Source of the DNA: Hyphomicrobiaceae bacterium
GTDB taxonomy: Bacteria > Pseudomonadota > Alphaproteobacteria > Rhizobiales > Hyphomicrobiaceae
NCBI GenBank assembly: GCA_008933705.1
Contig: WBUN01000002.1
Location: 124,001 to 188,000, forward strand
Length of the DNA stretch: 64,000 nucleotides
Reading direction: 5' to 3'
How positions within the stretch are numbered: the stretch's first letter is position 1; each line of letters opens with the position of its first letter. The notes under the pieces were generated by a model that was not told the DNA's origin, searched no databases, and worked only from the letters and a program-made list of their open reading frames with translations. Below are positions 37,171 to 46,420 of the stretch, one piece after another. The translations under genes were made by a program, and so were the position numbers.

Positions 37171-38302
37171 CTAGTCGATGTCCTCGACTTGAGCCGGGGC
37201 GGCGCCCGACAAGCGTTGCGCCAACGCCGTCTCAATGAAGGTATCGATGTCGCCGTCGAGCACCCTCTGCGGGTCGGTGCTCTGCGTGCCGGTGCGCAGA
37301 TCCTTCACCAGCTGGTAGGGCTGCAGCACGTAGGAGCGGATCTGGTGGCCCCAGCCGATGTCGGTCTTGCTGGCGGCGGCGGCGTTGGCCTTCTCCTCAC
37401 GCTTCTTCAACTCCAGTTCGTAGAGCCGCGATTTCAGCATCGCCCAGGCGATGGCGCGGTTCTTGATCTGCGAACGCTCCTGCTGGCTCGCCACCACGAT
37501 GTTGGTCGGAATATGCGTGATGCGCACCGCCGAGTCGGTCGTGTTGACGTGCTGGCCGCCGGCACCCGATGCCCGATAGGTATCGACCCGGCAATCGCTT
37601 TCCTTGATGTCGATCTCGATGTTCTCGTCCACGACCGGAAACACCCACACGCTGGCGAAGCTGGTGTGCCGGCGCGCATTGCTGTCGTAAGGCGAGATGC
37701 GCACCAGTCGGTGCACACCGGACTCGTTCTTGAGCCAGCCGTAGGCATTCTCACCCTTGATGAGAAGGGTGGCGGACTTGATGCCGGCCTCCTCGCCGGC
37801 GCTCTGCTCGACCACGGAGACCTTGTAGGCGCGATCCTCGGCCCAGCGGATGTACATCCGCAGCAGCATGCTGGCCCAATCCTGGCTCTCGGTGCCACCG
37901 GCACCAGCGTGCACCTCCAGGTAGGTGTCGTTGCCGTCGGCCTCTCCCGACAGCAACGCTTCCACCTCGCGGCGGCGAGCATCGTCGGCCAGCTTGCGCA
38001 GGCTGGCCTCGCCCTCCTCCACGGATGCCTGATCGTCCTCGCCCTCGCCGAGCTCGATCAGCGTGATGGCATCGTCAAGATCGCGCTCCAGCTTGCTATA
38101 GCCGTTGAGCGCGCGCTCGAGCGCCAGACGCTCGCGCATCACTTTCTGCGCGGCCTGCGGATTGCTCCACAGGTTCGGATCCTCGGCACGCTGGTTCAGT
38201 TCGGCGAGACGTTCCGGTGCAGTATCGAAGTCAAAGATGCCTCCGCAGCAAGCCGAGCGACTGGCGCACGGAATCGGCAAGTTTCTGAGCTTCGGCGCGC
38301 AT
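37171..38302 (-). CDS. prfB: Peptide chain release factor 2 (with programmed +1 frameshift)
   Basis: RF2 recognises UGA and UAA stop codons. Translation starts at ATG 38302 behind AGGAGG, runs 23 codons ([19 protein letters not shown]...), meets an in-frame TGA at 38231-38233, and continues in the +1 frame to 37171. This gives a 376-residue protein of normal length. The GGQ catalytic motif is in [18 protein letters not shown] and the stop-recognition loop region follows family pattern. The frameshift is the classic autoregulation: low RF2 slows reading of UGA and favours slippage. mrcA lies 137 bp upstream on the same strand. Confidence 0.96.
38230..38244 (-). promoter_or_regulatory. Programmed +1 frameshift site of prfB
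   Basis: On the minus strand the site reads GGAGG-CAT-CTT-TGA-C: an internal Shine-Dalgarno-like GGAGG, a 3-nt gap, the slippery CTT and the TGA stop followed by C. This matches the conserved RF2 recoding signal (GGGGG-TAT-CTT-TGA-C in E. coli). Confidence 0.93.
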
Positions 38303-38439
38303 GGCAGCCTCCTCAAATTGGGCAACAGCCTATCGGATGGGACGTTCGGTCACCTGGCCCGATATAGGGGTGCATTTGGCCCCTGTAAACGCCGCAGGCA
38401 CCCGCAATCCCCTGCGACCCTCCCCTCCCGGGCGGGCAC

Positions 38440-41004
38440 TCAGTATACGCTGCGGCCCGCGCTCAGCCCGCGCGGGCTGTCCATCATCTGGTCGGGGGGC
38501 GCGAATGTGCCGCTGTCGTTGGTGAAGCCGATGACGGAATAGGCATCATCGGGCTCCTCATAAGGCTTGAAGGCCTCCATGACCGCATCCGGCTCCCCGC
38601 CCTGGGCGCGCAGCCCCGTACGCAGGCTCACGCGCACGAGCTTGATGCCGGGAGGAATGCGAAAAGGCACGGCCTTCTTCTCTGCCAGCGCCATCTTCAT
38701 GAAGTTGCCGAAGATCGGCGCCGCAACGTGGCCGCCGGTCATACCTTTGCCGAGGTGGCGCGGCGTGTCGTAGCCGATGAAGACGCCAACCACAAGGTCC
38801 GGCGTATAGCCGACGAACCATGCATCCTTCTCGTCGTTGGTCGTGCCGGTCTTGCCTGCGATCGGCACATTGGGAACGATCTGCTTGATGACCGTAGCGG
38901 TGCCGCGCTGGATCACGCCCTCCATGATGGACGTGATCTGATAGGCTGTGTGCGGATCCATGATCTGCTTGCGGTCGTCGGCGAGCTCCGGCTCCGGCTG
39001 CCCCTCCCACTTCTCGAACTTGCACCCTGCGCATTCGCGCTTATCGTGGCGCCAGATGGTATGGCCCCATCGATCCTGGATGCGGTCGATCAGTGTTGCC
39101 TGCAGCTGCTTGCCGCCATTCGCTATCTCGGCATAGGCGGTCACCATCTTGATCAGTGTCGTCTCGCCGGCACCCAGCGACATGGCGAGCACAGGCAGCA
39201 GATCGTCGTACACTCCGAAGCGCTTGGAGTACTCGACGATCAGCGGCATGCCCATGTCTTGAGCCAACCGAACCGTCATCTGGTTGCGGGATTTCTCGAT
39301 GCCGAGCCGCAGGGTCGAGGGGCCGAACGACTTGGCGCCGTCGTAGTTCTTCGGAGTCCACACCTCCTTGCCCGGGCCTTGCTCGATCTCGATCGGCGCA
39401 TCGAGCACGATGCTCGTGGGCTTGTAGCCGTTGTCGAGCGCCGCGGCATAGACCAGCGGCTTGAAAGCCGAGCCCGGCTGCCGCCTGGCCTGCAAGGCGC
39501 GATCGAACTGACTTGTGGCGAAGGAGAAGCCGCCGACGACGGCATGCACACGGCCGGTGTGCGGGTCCATTGCGACTAGTCCACCGCCGACTTCCGGAAT
39601 CTGCATCAGCGACCAGGTTCCGGTCGGCTGGGCCGGATTCTTGGGAGAGACCCAGATCACGTCGCCGACGCTCAGCACGTCGGTCACAGCCTTGGGCGCG
39701 CCGCGGCCGGAGGCCCTTGCCCACTTCACCTCCTCGAAGGGGATCTCGACCGCCTCGCGGTCGGCGACGTAGTTGCCGTCCGGCTGGCGCGCCGGCCGCA
39801 GGCCGACTACAGCCTTTGCCTTTTGCGCCTCGAGCACCACGCCCAGACGCCACGGCTGCAAGTCGCTCGGTATCTCGATGCCACCAAGCACAACGCCCCA
39901 ATCGCCGCGAACGTCGATGCGCTGGACCGGGCCACGCCAGCCCTTCTCACGATCGAAGGCTACAAGGCCGTCGATAAGCGCTTTGCGCGCCATGCGCTGC
40001 AACTTCGGATCGAGCGTCGTCCTCACCGAAAGTCCGCCGTTGACGCGGCCATCCCCGATGCTGGTGCGCTCGGCGCGGCCGTAGAGGCCGTCCTCGCCCA
40101 CCATCTCGACGAGCCTGCGCCGCACCTCCTCGGCGAAATAATCGGCCGCATAGATCTGCGTACCGAGGGGGCGGATATTGACCTTGAGTGGCTTGGCCTT
40201 CGCCTCCTTGGCCTGCGCGGCCGTGATGTAGCCGACCTCGGCCATCTGATCGATGATCCAGTCACGGCGAATGGTCGCTTCCCTGGTGCGGCGGAACGGG
40301 TGGTAGTTGTTGGGCGCCTTGGGCAGGGCGGCGAGATAAGCAGCCTCCTCGATGCTGAGCTCGCTCAACTCCTTGTTGAAGTAGTTGAGCGCCGCCGCCG
40401 CTACGCCGTAAGAGCCAATGCCGAGGTAGATCTCGTTGAGATACAGCTCGAGGATCTTGTCCTTGGAGTAGGCGCGCTCAATGCGGATGGCGAGGATGGC
40501 CTCCTTCAGCTTGCGGTCCAGCTTCTGCTCGCTCGACAGCAGAAAGTTCTTGGCCACCTGCTGGGTGATGGTGGAGGCGCCTTCCGGGCGCTTCTTACCC
40601 CAATTCTGAATGTTGTTGAGAACCGCCCGGCCGATACCTGTGAAATCGAGGCCGCCGTGCTCGTAGAAGCGTTTGTCCTCGGCGGAAAGAAATGCCGCGA
40701 TCACGAGTTTCGGCAGCACGTTGATCGGCACGAAGATGCGCCGCTCGCGCGCGTACTCCGCCATCAGGCTGCCGTCGTGCGCATGGATGCGCGTCATCAC
40801 CGGCGGCTCATAGCGCGCAAGGCTCTCATAGTTGGGCAAGTCGCGTGACGCCTGCCAGACGATGAAGCCAACGACAGCGGAGGCCGCCAGGAACAACACG
40901 ACGCCGGATGCGAACGCAAAGCCGAGCAGATTCAACATCCAGTTACGACGCCGCCGCCGCTTCCTCGGCTTGACGGGTGGCGGGAGAATCGGGGCGGGTC
41001 TCAT
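38440..41004 (-). CDS. mrcA: Penicillin-binding protein 1A (bifunctional)
   Basis: An 854-residue inner-membrane protein that polymerises and cross-links peptidoglycan. A basic N-terminus and one membrane helix (~25-50) precede the GT51 transglycosylase domain (E109 in SAEDKRFYEHGG; TITQQVAKN). An OB-like region follows, then the transpeptidase domain with catalytic S512 in the GSAFKP tetrad and KTGTT near residue 695. ATG 41004 is chosen because residues before it are unlike the family. The order amidase - mrcA - prfB on the minus strand is a Hyphomicrobiales pattern. Confidence 0.96.
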   Translation of the reverse strand: MRPAPILPPPVKPRKRRRRRNWMLNLLGFAFASGVVLFLAASAVVGFIVWQASRDLPNYESLARYEPPVMTRIHAHDGSLMAEYARERRIFVPINVLPKLVIAAFLSAEDKRFYEHGGLDFTGIGRAVLNNIQNWGKKRPEGASTITQQVAKNFLLSSEQKLDRKLKEAILAIRIERAYSKDKILELYLNEIYLGIGSYGVAAAALNYFNKELSELSIEEAAYLAALPKAPNNYHPFRRTREATIRRDWIIDQMAEVGYITAAQAKEAKAKPLKVNIRPLGTQIYAADYFAEEVRRRLVEMVGEDGLYGRAERTSIGDGRVNGGLSVRTTLDPKLQRMARKALIDGLVAFDREKGWRGPVQRIDVRGDWGVVLGGIEIPSDLQPWRLGVVLEAQKAKAVVGLRPARQPDGNYVADREAVEIPFEEVKWARASGRGAPKAVTDVLSVGDVIWVSPKNPAQPTGTWSLMQIPEVGGGLVAMDPHTGRVHAVVGGFSFATSQFDRALQARRQPGSAFKPLVYAAALDNGYKPTSIVLDAPIEIEQGPGKEVWTPKNYDGAKSFGPSTLRLGIEKSRNQMTVRLAQDMGMPLIVEYSKRFGVYDDLLPVLAMSLGAGETTLIKMVTAYAEIANGGKQLQATLIDRIQDRWGHTIWRHDKRECAGCKFEKWEGQPEPELADDRKQIMDPHTAYQITSIMEGVIQRGTATVIKQIVPNVPIAGKTGTTNDEKDAWFVGYTPDLVVGVFIGYDTPRHLGKGMTGGHVAAPIFGNFMKMALAEKKAVPFRIPPGIKLVRVSLRTGLRAQGGEPDAVMEAFKPYEEPDDAYSVIGFTNDSGTFAPPDQMMDSPRGLSAGRSVY

Positions 41005-41158
41005 TGCATCCAGGTTCCGGTCTTGTTCGCGCTGTTTAGTCGAGGGGGGCCATGCCAGCAAGCGCGACACGAGACGAGCGGCACATTAACACGGAATGTG
41101 GCAGCACGAGGCCCATTCCTGTGCCAACCTACAGGTGCCTTAACCATTCACGGCATCG

Positions 41159-42532
41159 CTACAGCTTTGGCCGCGAAAGCTTGGCGAAGTATTCGTCGAC
41201 CGCCATGGCGATCGAGTTGGCGACCTGCCTCTGCCAGTCGGGAGAGGCGAGCAATCGCGCATCTTGCGCATTGCTCATGTATCCGAGCTCGATGAGCACG
41301 GACGGCGACTGTGTCTGCTTGAGGACCTTGAATGCCGCCGAGCGTGCCGGATCACGCGACAGGGCGATCGCACGCTTCAGGTGGGTCAGCACGCGCCCAC
41401 GGAAATCGGCGGAGAAATTGGCCGTTTCGCGACGCATCAGATCGATCAGGATGCCTTTGACGTGGTCGGCCTCCTCCTCCACGACGGTCTCCGCGCCGGC
41501 GAAGATATCGGACGCGTTTTCCTTGTCGGCCAACATTTGCGCCTCCTGGCTCGAGGCGCGCTCGGACAAAGTGTAGACCGTGGCGCCCCGCACGGTCCGT
41601 GCCGCGTCCTGCACACCGACGGTGTCCGCGTGGATGGAAATGAACAGATTTGCGGCCTTGCGACGGGACACCGCAAGACGCCGGTCGAGCGATATAAAGA
41701 CGTCCGAGGAGCGCGTCATGTGCACATCGTAGCGACCCTTGACGCCAAGGATCGTGCGCAGGTGGCGAGCCACGGCCAGAACCACGTCCTTCTCGATCAC
41801 GTCACCGCCGACCGCCCCGGGATCGACACCGCCATGGCCGGGATCGATGATGATCACAGGCTTGGCATTCCCCTTGGGACCTGCTCGTGGGACATCGTCT
41901 TGATCGTGGCCTCGGGGCTCGGGCGCACGCGGCGCTGGAGGAGCACGCCTGCTGAGGAAACTGTCTCGATCGGTAGGCACCAGGTCGATGTTGAGCCGCA
42001 CCGACTTGGCGCCGGAACGCGTCGCAAGCGCGGCGGCATCGATGCGTACCGGGCCCGTAGTGTCGATGACGATGCGCGACTTGCCCGGCGCGAACAGCCC
42101 GAAGCGGAAGGCTTCGACGACGCCCCGGCCCTGCTGGCCGGCACCTTTCGGAAGGCGGAAGGTTACCTCCTGCATGTCGATAATGACGCGATACGGGTCG
42201 GCCAGCGTGAAGATCTGGTAGGGAACCCTGGTTGAAAGCTGCAGGGAGAAGCGGGTGCGCTGCGCGTCGCCCGAAATCTCCACCTCATTGGCGTTGACGG
42301 CGCGCTCGTTGACCTCAACGGCCCATCCGGTCGCGGCAGGCTGGGTCACGGCCGCCTCGGTCGCCGGGCCAGGGTCGTTCTTCCTGATTTCGCTGTGCGC
42401 CGGGGAAGGTGCGACCGGCATCGTCTTGCGGATCTCGGTCTGGGCATGGCCGACGGTGACAAGCGCAGTGCATGCCAAGAGGATGCCCATCGGCACCCAA
42501 ATGCCCGCCCGCCTTTGGCCGGCCTCCGGCAT
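41159..42532 (-). CDS. amiC: N-acetylmuramoyl-L-alanine amidase with AMIN domain
   Basis: A 457-residue periplasmic amidase that cleaves stem peptides from glycan during cell separation. It has a signal peptide (hydrophobic 11-26, cleavage near GHA-Q), an AMIN targeting domain at about 70-185, a proline-rich linker, and an Amidase_3 domain from about 225. Zinc ligands are H233 ([10 protein letters not shown]), E247 and H301 (SIHAD). ATG 42532 follows GAGGGA. It is the first gene of the amidase - mrcA run and divergent from rne. The AmiC symbol is by likeness only. Confidence 0.92.
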   Translation of the reverse strand: MPEAGQRRAGIWVPMGILLACTALVTVGHAQTEIRKTMPVAPSPAHSEIRKNDPGPATEAAVTQPAATGWAVEVNERAVNANEVEISGDAQRTRFSLQLSTRVPYQIFTLADPYRVIIDMQEVTFRLPKGAGQQGRGVVEAFRFGLFAPGKSRIVIDTTGPVRIDAAALATRSGAKSVRLNIDLVPTDRDSFLSRRAPPAPRAPEPRGHDQDDVPRAGPKGNAKPVIIIDPGHGGVDPGAVGGDVIEKDVVLAVARHLRTILGVKGRYDVHMTRSSDVFISLDRRLAVSRRKAANLFISIHADTVGVQDAARTVRGATVYTLSERASSQEAQMLADKENASDIFAGAETVVEEEADHVKGILIDLMRRETANFSADFRGRVLTHLKRAIALSRDPARSAAFKVLKQTQSPSVLIELGYMSNAQDARLLASPDWQRQVANSIAMAVDEYFAKLSRPKL

Positions 42533-43304
42533 GCTTCCCTCACTCCCCTGTCCGTACCGAGGCGCCAATTTAACGCTTTGTTTGCCGAATCGAAGGCTAG
42601 ATCAAGCCACCGGAGAGCCAAGGGAGCTCCGGCAGAACTTTCTTGCCACGCAGAGGGTGAGGCCTTACAAGAATCTATCGTAAAACCGCCGTATCCGTCT
42701 TCCGGCGGCGCTTGCCTAGGTGTGCAACAGGCCCGGAGCATATGCTCGCCGCCTGTGCTGCATGCAACGGAAAGGGGCTCGCTCGGCGCCGATGCGACGG
42801 TTCGTTTCGATATGAGCGAGACTCACATGCGCCAAGCCCCGGCAGCCCAACCGCCGGAAGGCGTATTGTGGTTTTCGGCTATCCCGCACCGAACCAGATC
42901 CGCAGGGCTCGCCCCACAGCGGCCGAGGGGCGGCGCGGGTCGGTGTGCGGGCCGCCGCATTTTGGTCCGCGAGGTTTGCCCGGCGACCGGGCATCAATTG
43001 GGGAGCGCGAGCATTCGAGACGCTCGCAGGCCCTGAACGTCAAGTGGACCATGACGGCATCACGTTTACCATGCAGGGACAATGGCGGCGCGGCGAAGGC
43101 TGATTCGAAGGCCCGCGTCAGCGCAAAGTCGGTTGTTTCCTGCGCGCCCCGCAACTCGTCGGTGCATGGGTTCATCCTGAGCCGCCGCGGCCCAATATTC
43201 ACAACCAAGATCGGCGCAACACCGAGGAGCGTGTCCCGCACGGGCCTCGCTCCCGCTCATGAGCGGCCCCGTGCCGCCCGAGCACGCGCCAAGGACCCCA
43301 TCAC
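42533..43304 (+). other. 772-bp intergenic region: long rne leader
   Basis: This holds the promoter side of the divergent amidase gene and a very long untranslated leader of rne. A candidate rne promoter is at 42643-42671. Hairpins are seen at 42610-42632 (CCGGAG/CTCCGG) and 42686-42708 (CCGCCG/CGGCGG). I see no coding frame I believe. Long rne leaders mediate autoregulation by RNase E in other proteobacteria. Confidence 0.5.
42643..42671 (+). promoter_or_regulatory. Candidate rne promoter
   Basis: TTGCCA and TACAAG are separated by exactly 17 nt. The predicted start would give an untranslated leader of about 625 nt before the rne ATG at 43305. Confidence 0.35.
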
Positions 43305-45935
43305 ATGGATCACAAGAACAAGATGCTCATTGATGCCACGCACCCCGAGGAGACTCGGGTCGTGGTTCTGCGCAATGGCCGGGTAGAGGAATTCGACTAC
43401 GAATCAGCCGCGCGCAAGCTTCTGCGAGGCAACATCTACCTGGCCAAGGTTACTCGCGTGGAGCCGTCGCTGCAGGCGGCCTTCATCGACTACGGCGGCA
43501 ACCGGCACGGCTTCCTGGCCTTCAGCGAAATCCATCCGGACTACTACCAGATCCCGGTGGCTGACCGGCAAGCGCTGCTGCAGGAGGAAGCGGAGGCGGA
43601 AGCCGAGGCAGAAGCGGAGGCCGACGCACGCGCCGAGGCTGCCGCAACCGACAGCGAGGAGGTGCACACTGAGCCGCTGGAGGACGAGGCACAACCTGCT
43701 CTTCCAGCCGCACAAGCCGAGGAGGATACGGTCAGCGAGCCGCACTCGGAGCCTGAAGCGGACCCTGAAAGCCCGTATGAGCGCCTTGACGCCGTTCAAG
43801 CGGACGGAAACGGCGAGGCGGCGGAACCCGTCGCCGGCCACGTCGAGGAGATCGTCGGCGACACCACCGAGGCGCCGGAGACGGTGAGCTCCGGCGATGT
43901 GGAGCAGGTCGGCTCGGAAGACGCCATGGAGGAGGTGCCCGAGCGTCCGCGCCGGCGCATGCGCTCCTACAAGATCCAAGAGGTGATCAAGCGGCGGCAG
44001 ATCATCCTCGTGCAGGTCGTCAAGGAAGAGCGTGGCAGCAAGGGCGCGGCCCTGACCACGTACCTCTCGCTCGCCGGCCGCTACACCGTGCTGATGCCCA
44101 ATACGGGACGCGGCGGCGGCATCTCGCGCAAGATCACCAACCCGCAGGACCGCAAGCGCCTGAAGGCGATCGCCCATGAGCTCGAAGTGCCGGAAGGCAT
44201 GGGGCTCATCATCCGCACCGCGGGCGCCTCGCGCACCAAGCAGGAGATCAAGCGTGATTTCGAGTACCTGTTGCGGCTGTGGGAGAACGTGCGCGACATG
44301 ACGTTGCGCTCGACCGCGCCGTGCCTCGTCTACGAGGAGGGCAACCTCATCAAGCGCTCGATACGCGATCTCTATGCCAAGGACATCGACGATATCCTGG
44401 TTGCGGGAGAGGCGGCCTTCACCGAAGCGCAGGACTTCATGCGCATGCTGTCGCCCAGCCAGGCCAAGAACGTCATCAAATACGAGGAGCCCGAGCCGCT
44501 CTTCAATCGCTATCAGATCGAGCGGCAGCTGAACGCGATGTTCAGCCCGTACGTGACGCTGCGCTCCGGCGGCTATCTCGTCATCAACCAGACGGAGGCG
44601 CTGGTCTCCATCGACGTCAACTCCGGCAAGTCGACGCGCGAGTTCTCCATCGAGGAGACGGCGCTCAACACCAATCTGGAGGCGGCCGAGGAGATCGCCC
44701 GGCAGCTCAAGCTGCGGGATTTGGCGGGCCTCATTGTCATCGACTTCATCGACATGGAGGAGCGGCGCAACAATCGCAAGGTGGAGAACCGCCTCAAGGA
44801 TGCTCTGCGCCATGACAGGGCACGCATACAAGTGGGCCGCATCAGCCATTTCGGCCTTCTGGAAATGTCGCGCCAGCGCCTGCGCACCGGCGTGCTCGAA
44901 GGCTCGACATCGCAATGCCCGCATTGCCAGGGCACGGGCATCATCCGCTCCGTCGAGTCCGTGGCGCTGGCCGTGCTGCGAGCCATCGAGGATTATCTGA
45001 TACGCGATGCGCGCAACTCGATCACGGCGGTGACGACAGCCGAGGTGGCCCTCTACATTCTCAATAACAAGCGCCCGTTCGTGACGGACATGGAGCGCCG
45101 GTACGGCATCACCATCTCCGTGCAGGCCAGCGACCGCATGCAAGGTGCCAATTTCGCCATCGAGAAGTCGGCGGTGCAGGCCGCGCCGCAAAAGGCCCAG
45201 GACCGGACCGTGGTCAACATGGAATGGGGCTTCGATGGCGAGGAAGCCGAGGAAAGCCTGACCGAGGAGGCGAGACCAGCGGCCGAGGGCGAGGGCGGCA
45301 GCCGGTCCTCCCGCCGGCGGCGCCGGCGCGGGCGTCGTGAAGACCGCTCCGAGCCCCCCATGCGCGCTGAGCATGGCGAGTATGGACACAATGGTCATGA
45401 GGAGAAGCGCCACGGCGAGACTGCGCGCGCATCCGAAGGCCCCCTTGAGCCCCTGGATGAGCCGCCCGGCCTCGGTGAGCAGCCCTCCCTGGAGCGCACA
45501 GAAGCAGGAGGCGGAGAGCCCCGCAGCCGCCGTGGGCGCCGCCGCGGGCGGCGGGGTGGCAGACGCGGCCGCGATCGCGACGCCCCACGCGGCCACGCCG
45601 AGGATCTTGCCCGGCAGGATAGCGTTGCTGACAATGGCGGCGGTGCGCAGCACGAGCCGGCAGAAGAGCGGTTCGAGAGCTACGCAGGCGAGGCCGAGCC
45701 GGAAGCACGGCCAGAGCCGCACTATGAGACGGCGGGTGCCCACACGAGCCCGACACAGAACTGGCGCGCTGCGGAAGCGGAGCGCGCGGCCGCATCGGAG
45801 CCGGAGGCGCCGGTTCACATGCCTACAGCCATGGGTGTGCATGAGGAGCCGGCTCGGGAGACCGAGGCCGCGCAAGAAGAGCCCGCGCGCCCCGCACGCA
45901 AGGGCTGGTGGCAGCGGCGTTTTTCAGGTGAGTGA
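43305..45935 (+). CDS. rne: Ribonuclease E
   Basis: An 876-residue endoribonuclease of the RNase E/G family, the core of mRNA decay and rRNA processing. The N-terminal S1 domain is interrupted at about 93-217 by a ~125-residue acidic insert, then resumes (YKIQEVIKRRQIILVQVVKE). Catalytic D437 (VSIDVNSG) and D480 (IVIDFIDM) and the zinc-link CPHCQG (C538, C541) are intact. The C-terminal ~230 residues are disordered, with Arg-rich clusters for RNA and degradosome partners. ATG 43305 has AAGGA upstream. The length lies between RNase G and E. coli RNase E. Confidence 0.96.
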   Translation: MDHKNKMLIDATHPEETRVVVLRNGRVEEFDYESAARKLLRGNIYLAKVTRVEPSLQAAFIDYGGNRHGFLAFSEIHPDYYQIPVADRQALLQEEAEAEAEAEAEADARAEAAATDSEEVHTEPLEDEAQPALPAAQAEEDTVSEPHSEPEADPESPYERLDAVQADGNGEAAEPVAGHVEEIVGDTTEAPETVSSGDVEQVGSEDAMEEVPERPRRRMRSYKIQEVIKRRQIILVQVVKEERGSKGAALTTYLSLAGRYTVLMPNTGRGGGISRKITNPQDRKRLKAIAHELEVPEGMGLIIRTAGASRTKQEIKRDFEYLLRLWENVRDMTLRSTAPCLVYEEGNLIKRSIRDLYAKDIDDILVAGEAAFTEAQDFMRMLSPSQAKNVIKYEEPEPLFNRYQIERQLNAMFSPYVTLRSGGYLVINQTEALVSIDVNSGKSTREFSIEETALNTNLEAAEEIARQLKLRDLAGLIVIDFIDMEERRNNRKVENRLKDALRHDRARIQVGRISHFGLLEMSRQRLRTGVLEGSTSQCPHCQGTGIIRSVESVALAVLRAIEDYLIRDARNSITAVTTAEVALYILNNKRPFVTDMERRYGITISVQASDRMQGANFAIEKSAVQAAPQKAQDRTVVNMEWGFDGEEAEESLTEEARPAAEGEGGSRSSRRRRRRGRREDRSEPPMRAEHGEYGHNGHEEKRHGETARASEGPLEPLDEPPGLGEQPSLERTEAGGGEPRSRRGRRRGRRGGRRGRDRDAPRGHAEDLARQDSVADNGGGAQHEPAEERFESYAGEAEPEARPEPHYETAGAHTSPTQNWRAAEAERAAASEPEAPVHMPTAMGVHEEPARETEAAQEEPARPARKGWWQRRFSGE

Positions 45936-45953
45936 GCCGCGCGCAATGAGCGA

Positions 45954-45980
45954 AAAGGCCGGGACACAGTCCTGGCCTTT
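45954..45980 (+). terminator. rne terminator
   Basis: AAAGGCCGGGAC pairs with GTCCTGGCCTTT over 12 bp (one G-T wobble) around a 3-nt loop, 18 nt after the rne stop. The right arm ends in TTT followed by CTCG. Confidence 0.6.
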
Positions 45981-46131
45981 CTCGTGCGTTCGCTCGTTGC
46001 TGCCCTGAGGCGGCGGCATCGCCGCGAAGGGGCTCCCGCCGATAGTTGTGGACATGCGCACCCGCCGGTCCTTGCCCCCCTGAGCGCCCGGGTCCAGTAT
46101 GCTCGGGGCAAAACCGCACAGGAGGGATTAC

Positions 46132-46404
46132 ATGCAAGCGATACGTCGGCCAACCGTTCTGCTCGCCGCGGGAACGCTGTTCCTGCTGGCCGGCGGCACC
46201 GCGAATGCAGCGACTTGCATCAAGGCGGGCGGCTGGGGCACGGGCGCCCTGCAAGGCTTCGCCTCGTTCATGGCCGAGGCTGCAATGAAGAACTCCGCCA
46301 AAGCGCGCCTCGGCGAGGCCGTGAAGATCGGCCCGGTCAGCCAGAAGTGCGAAGTCAAGGGCTTGCTCTACGAGTGCACGGCAACGGCAAAGGCCTGCAA
46401 GTAG
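46132..46404 (+). CDS. Small secreted protein, unknown function
   Basis: A 90-residue protein with a signal peptide (basic start, hydrophobic 8-20, cleavage after TANA). The mature ~65 residues begin with TCIKAGGWGTGAL and contain three further Cys near the end (QKCEV, YECTA, KACK), suggesting two periplasmic disulfides. The start follows GGAGGGA by 5 nt, which is a strong site. I do not recognise the family. It converges with the aminotransferase gene 16 nt downstream. Confidence 0.75.
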   Translation: MQAIRRPTVLLAAGTLFLLAGGTANAATCIKAGGWGTGALQGFASFMAEAAMKNSAKARLGEAVKIGPVSQKCEVKGLLYECTATAKACK

Positions 46405-46420
46405 CGTCGATCCCGGCAGA

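Noticed and set aside
36637-38367. 576-codon plus-strand open frame
   Set aside because: Antisense to prfB and the GNAT relic; composition is that of a shadow frame.
43404-45875. 823-codon minus-strand open frame
   Set aside because: Antisense to rne, whose active-site and zinc-link motifs are intact.
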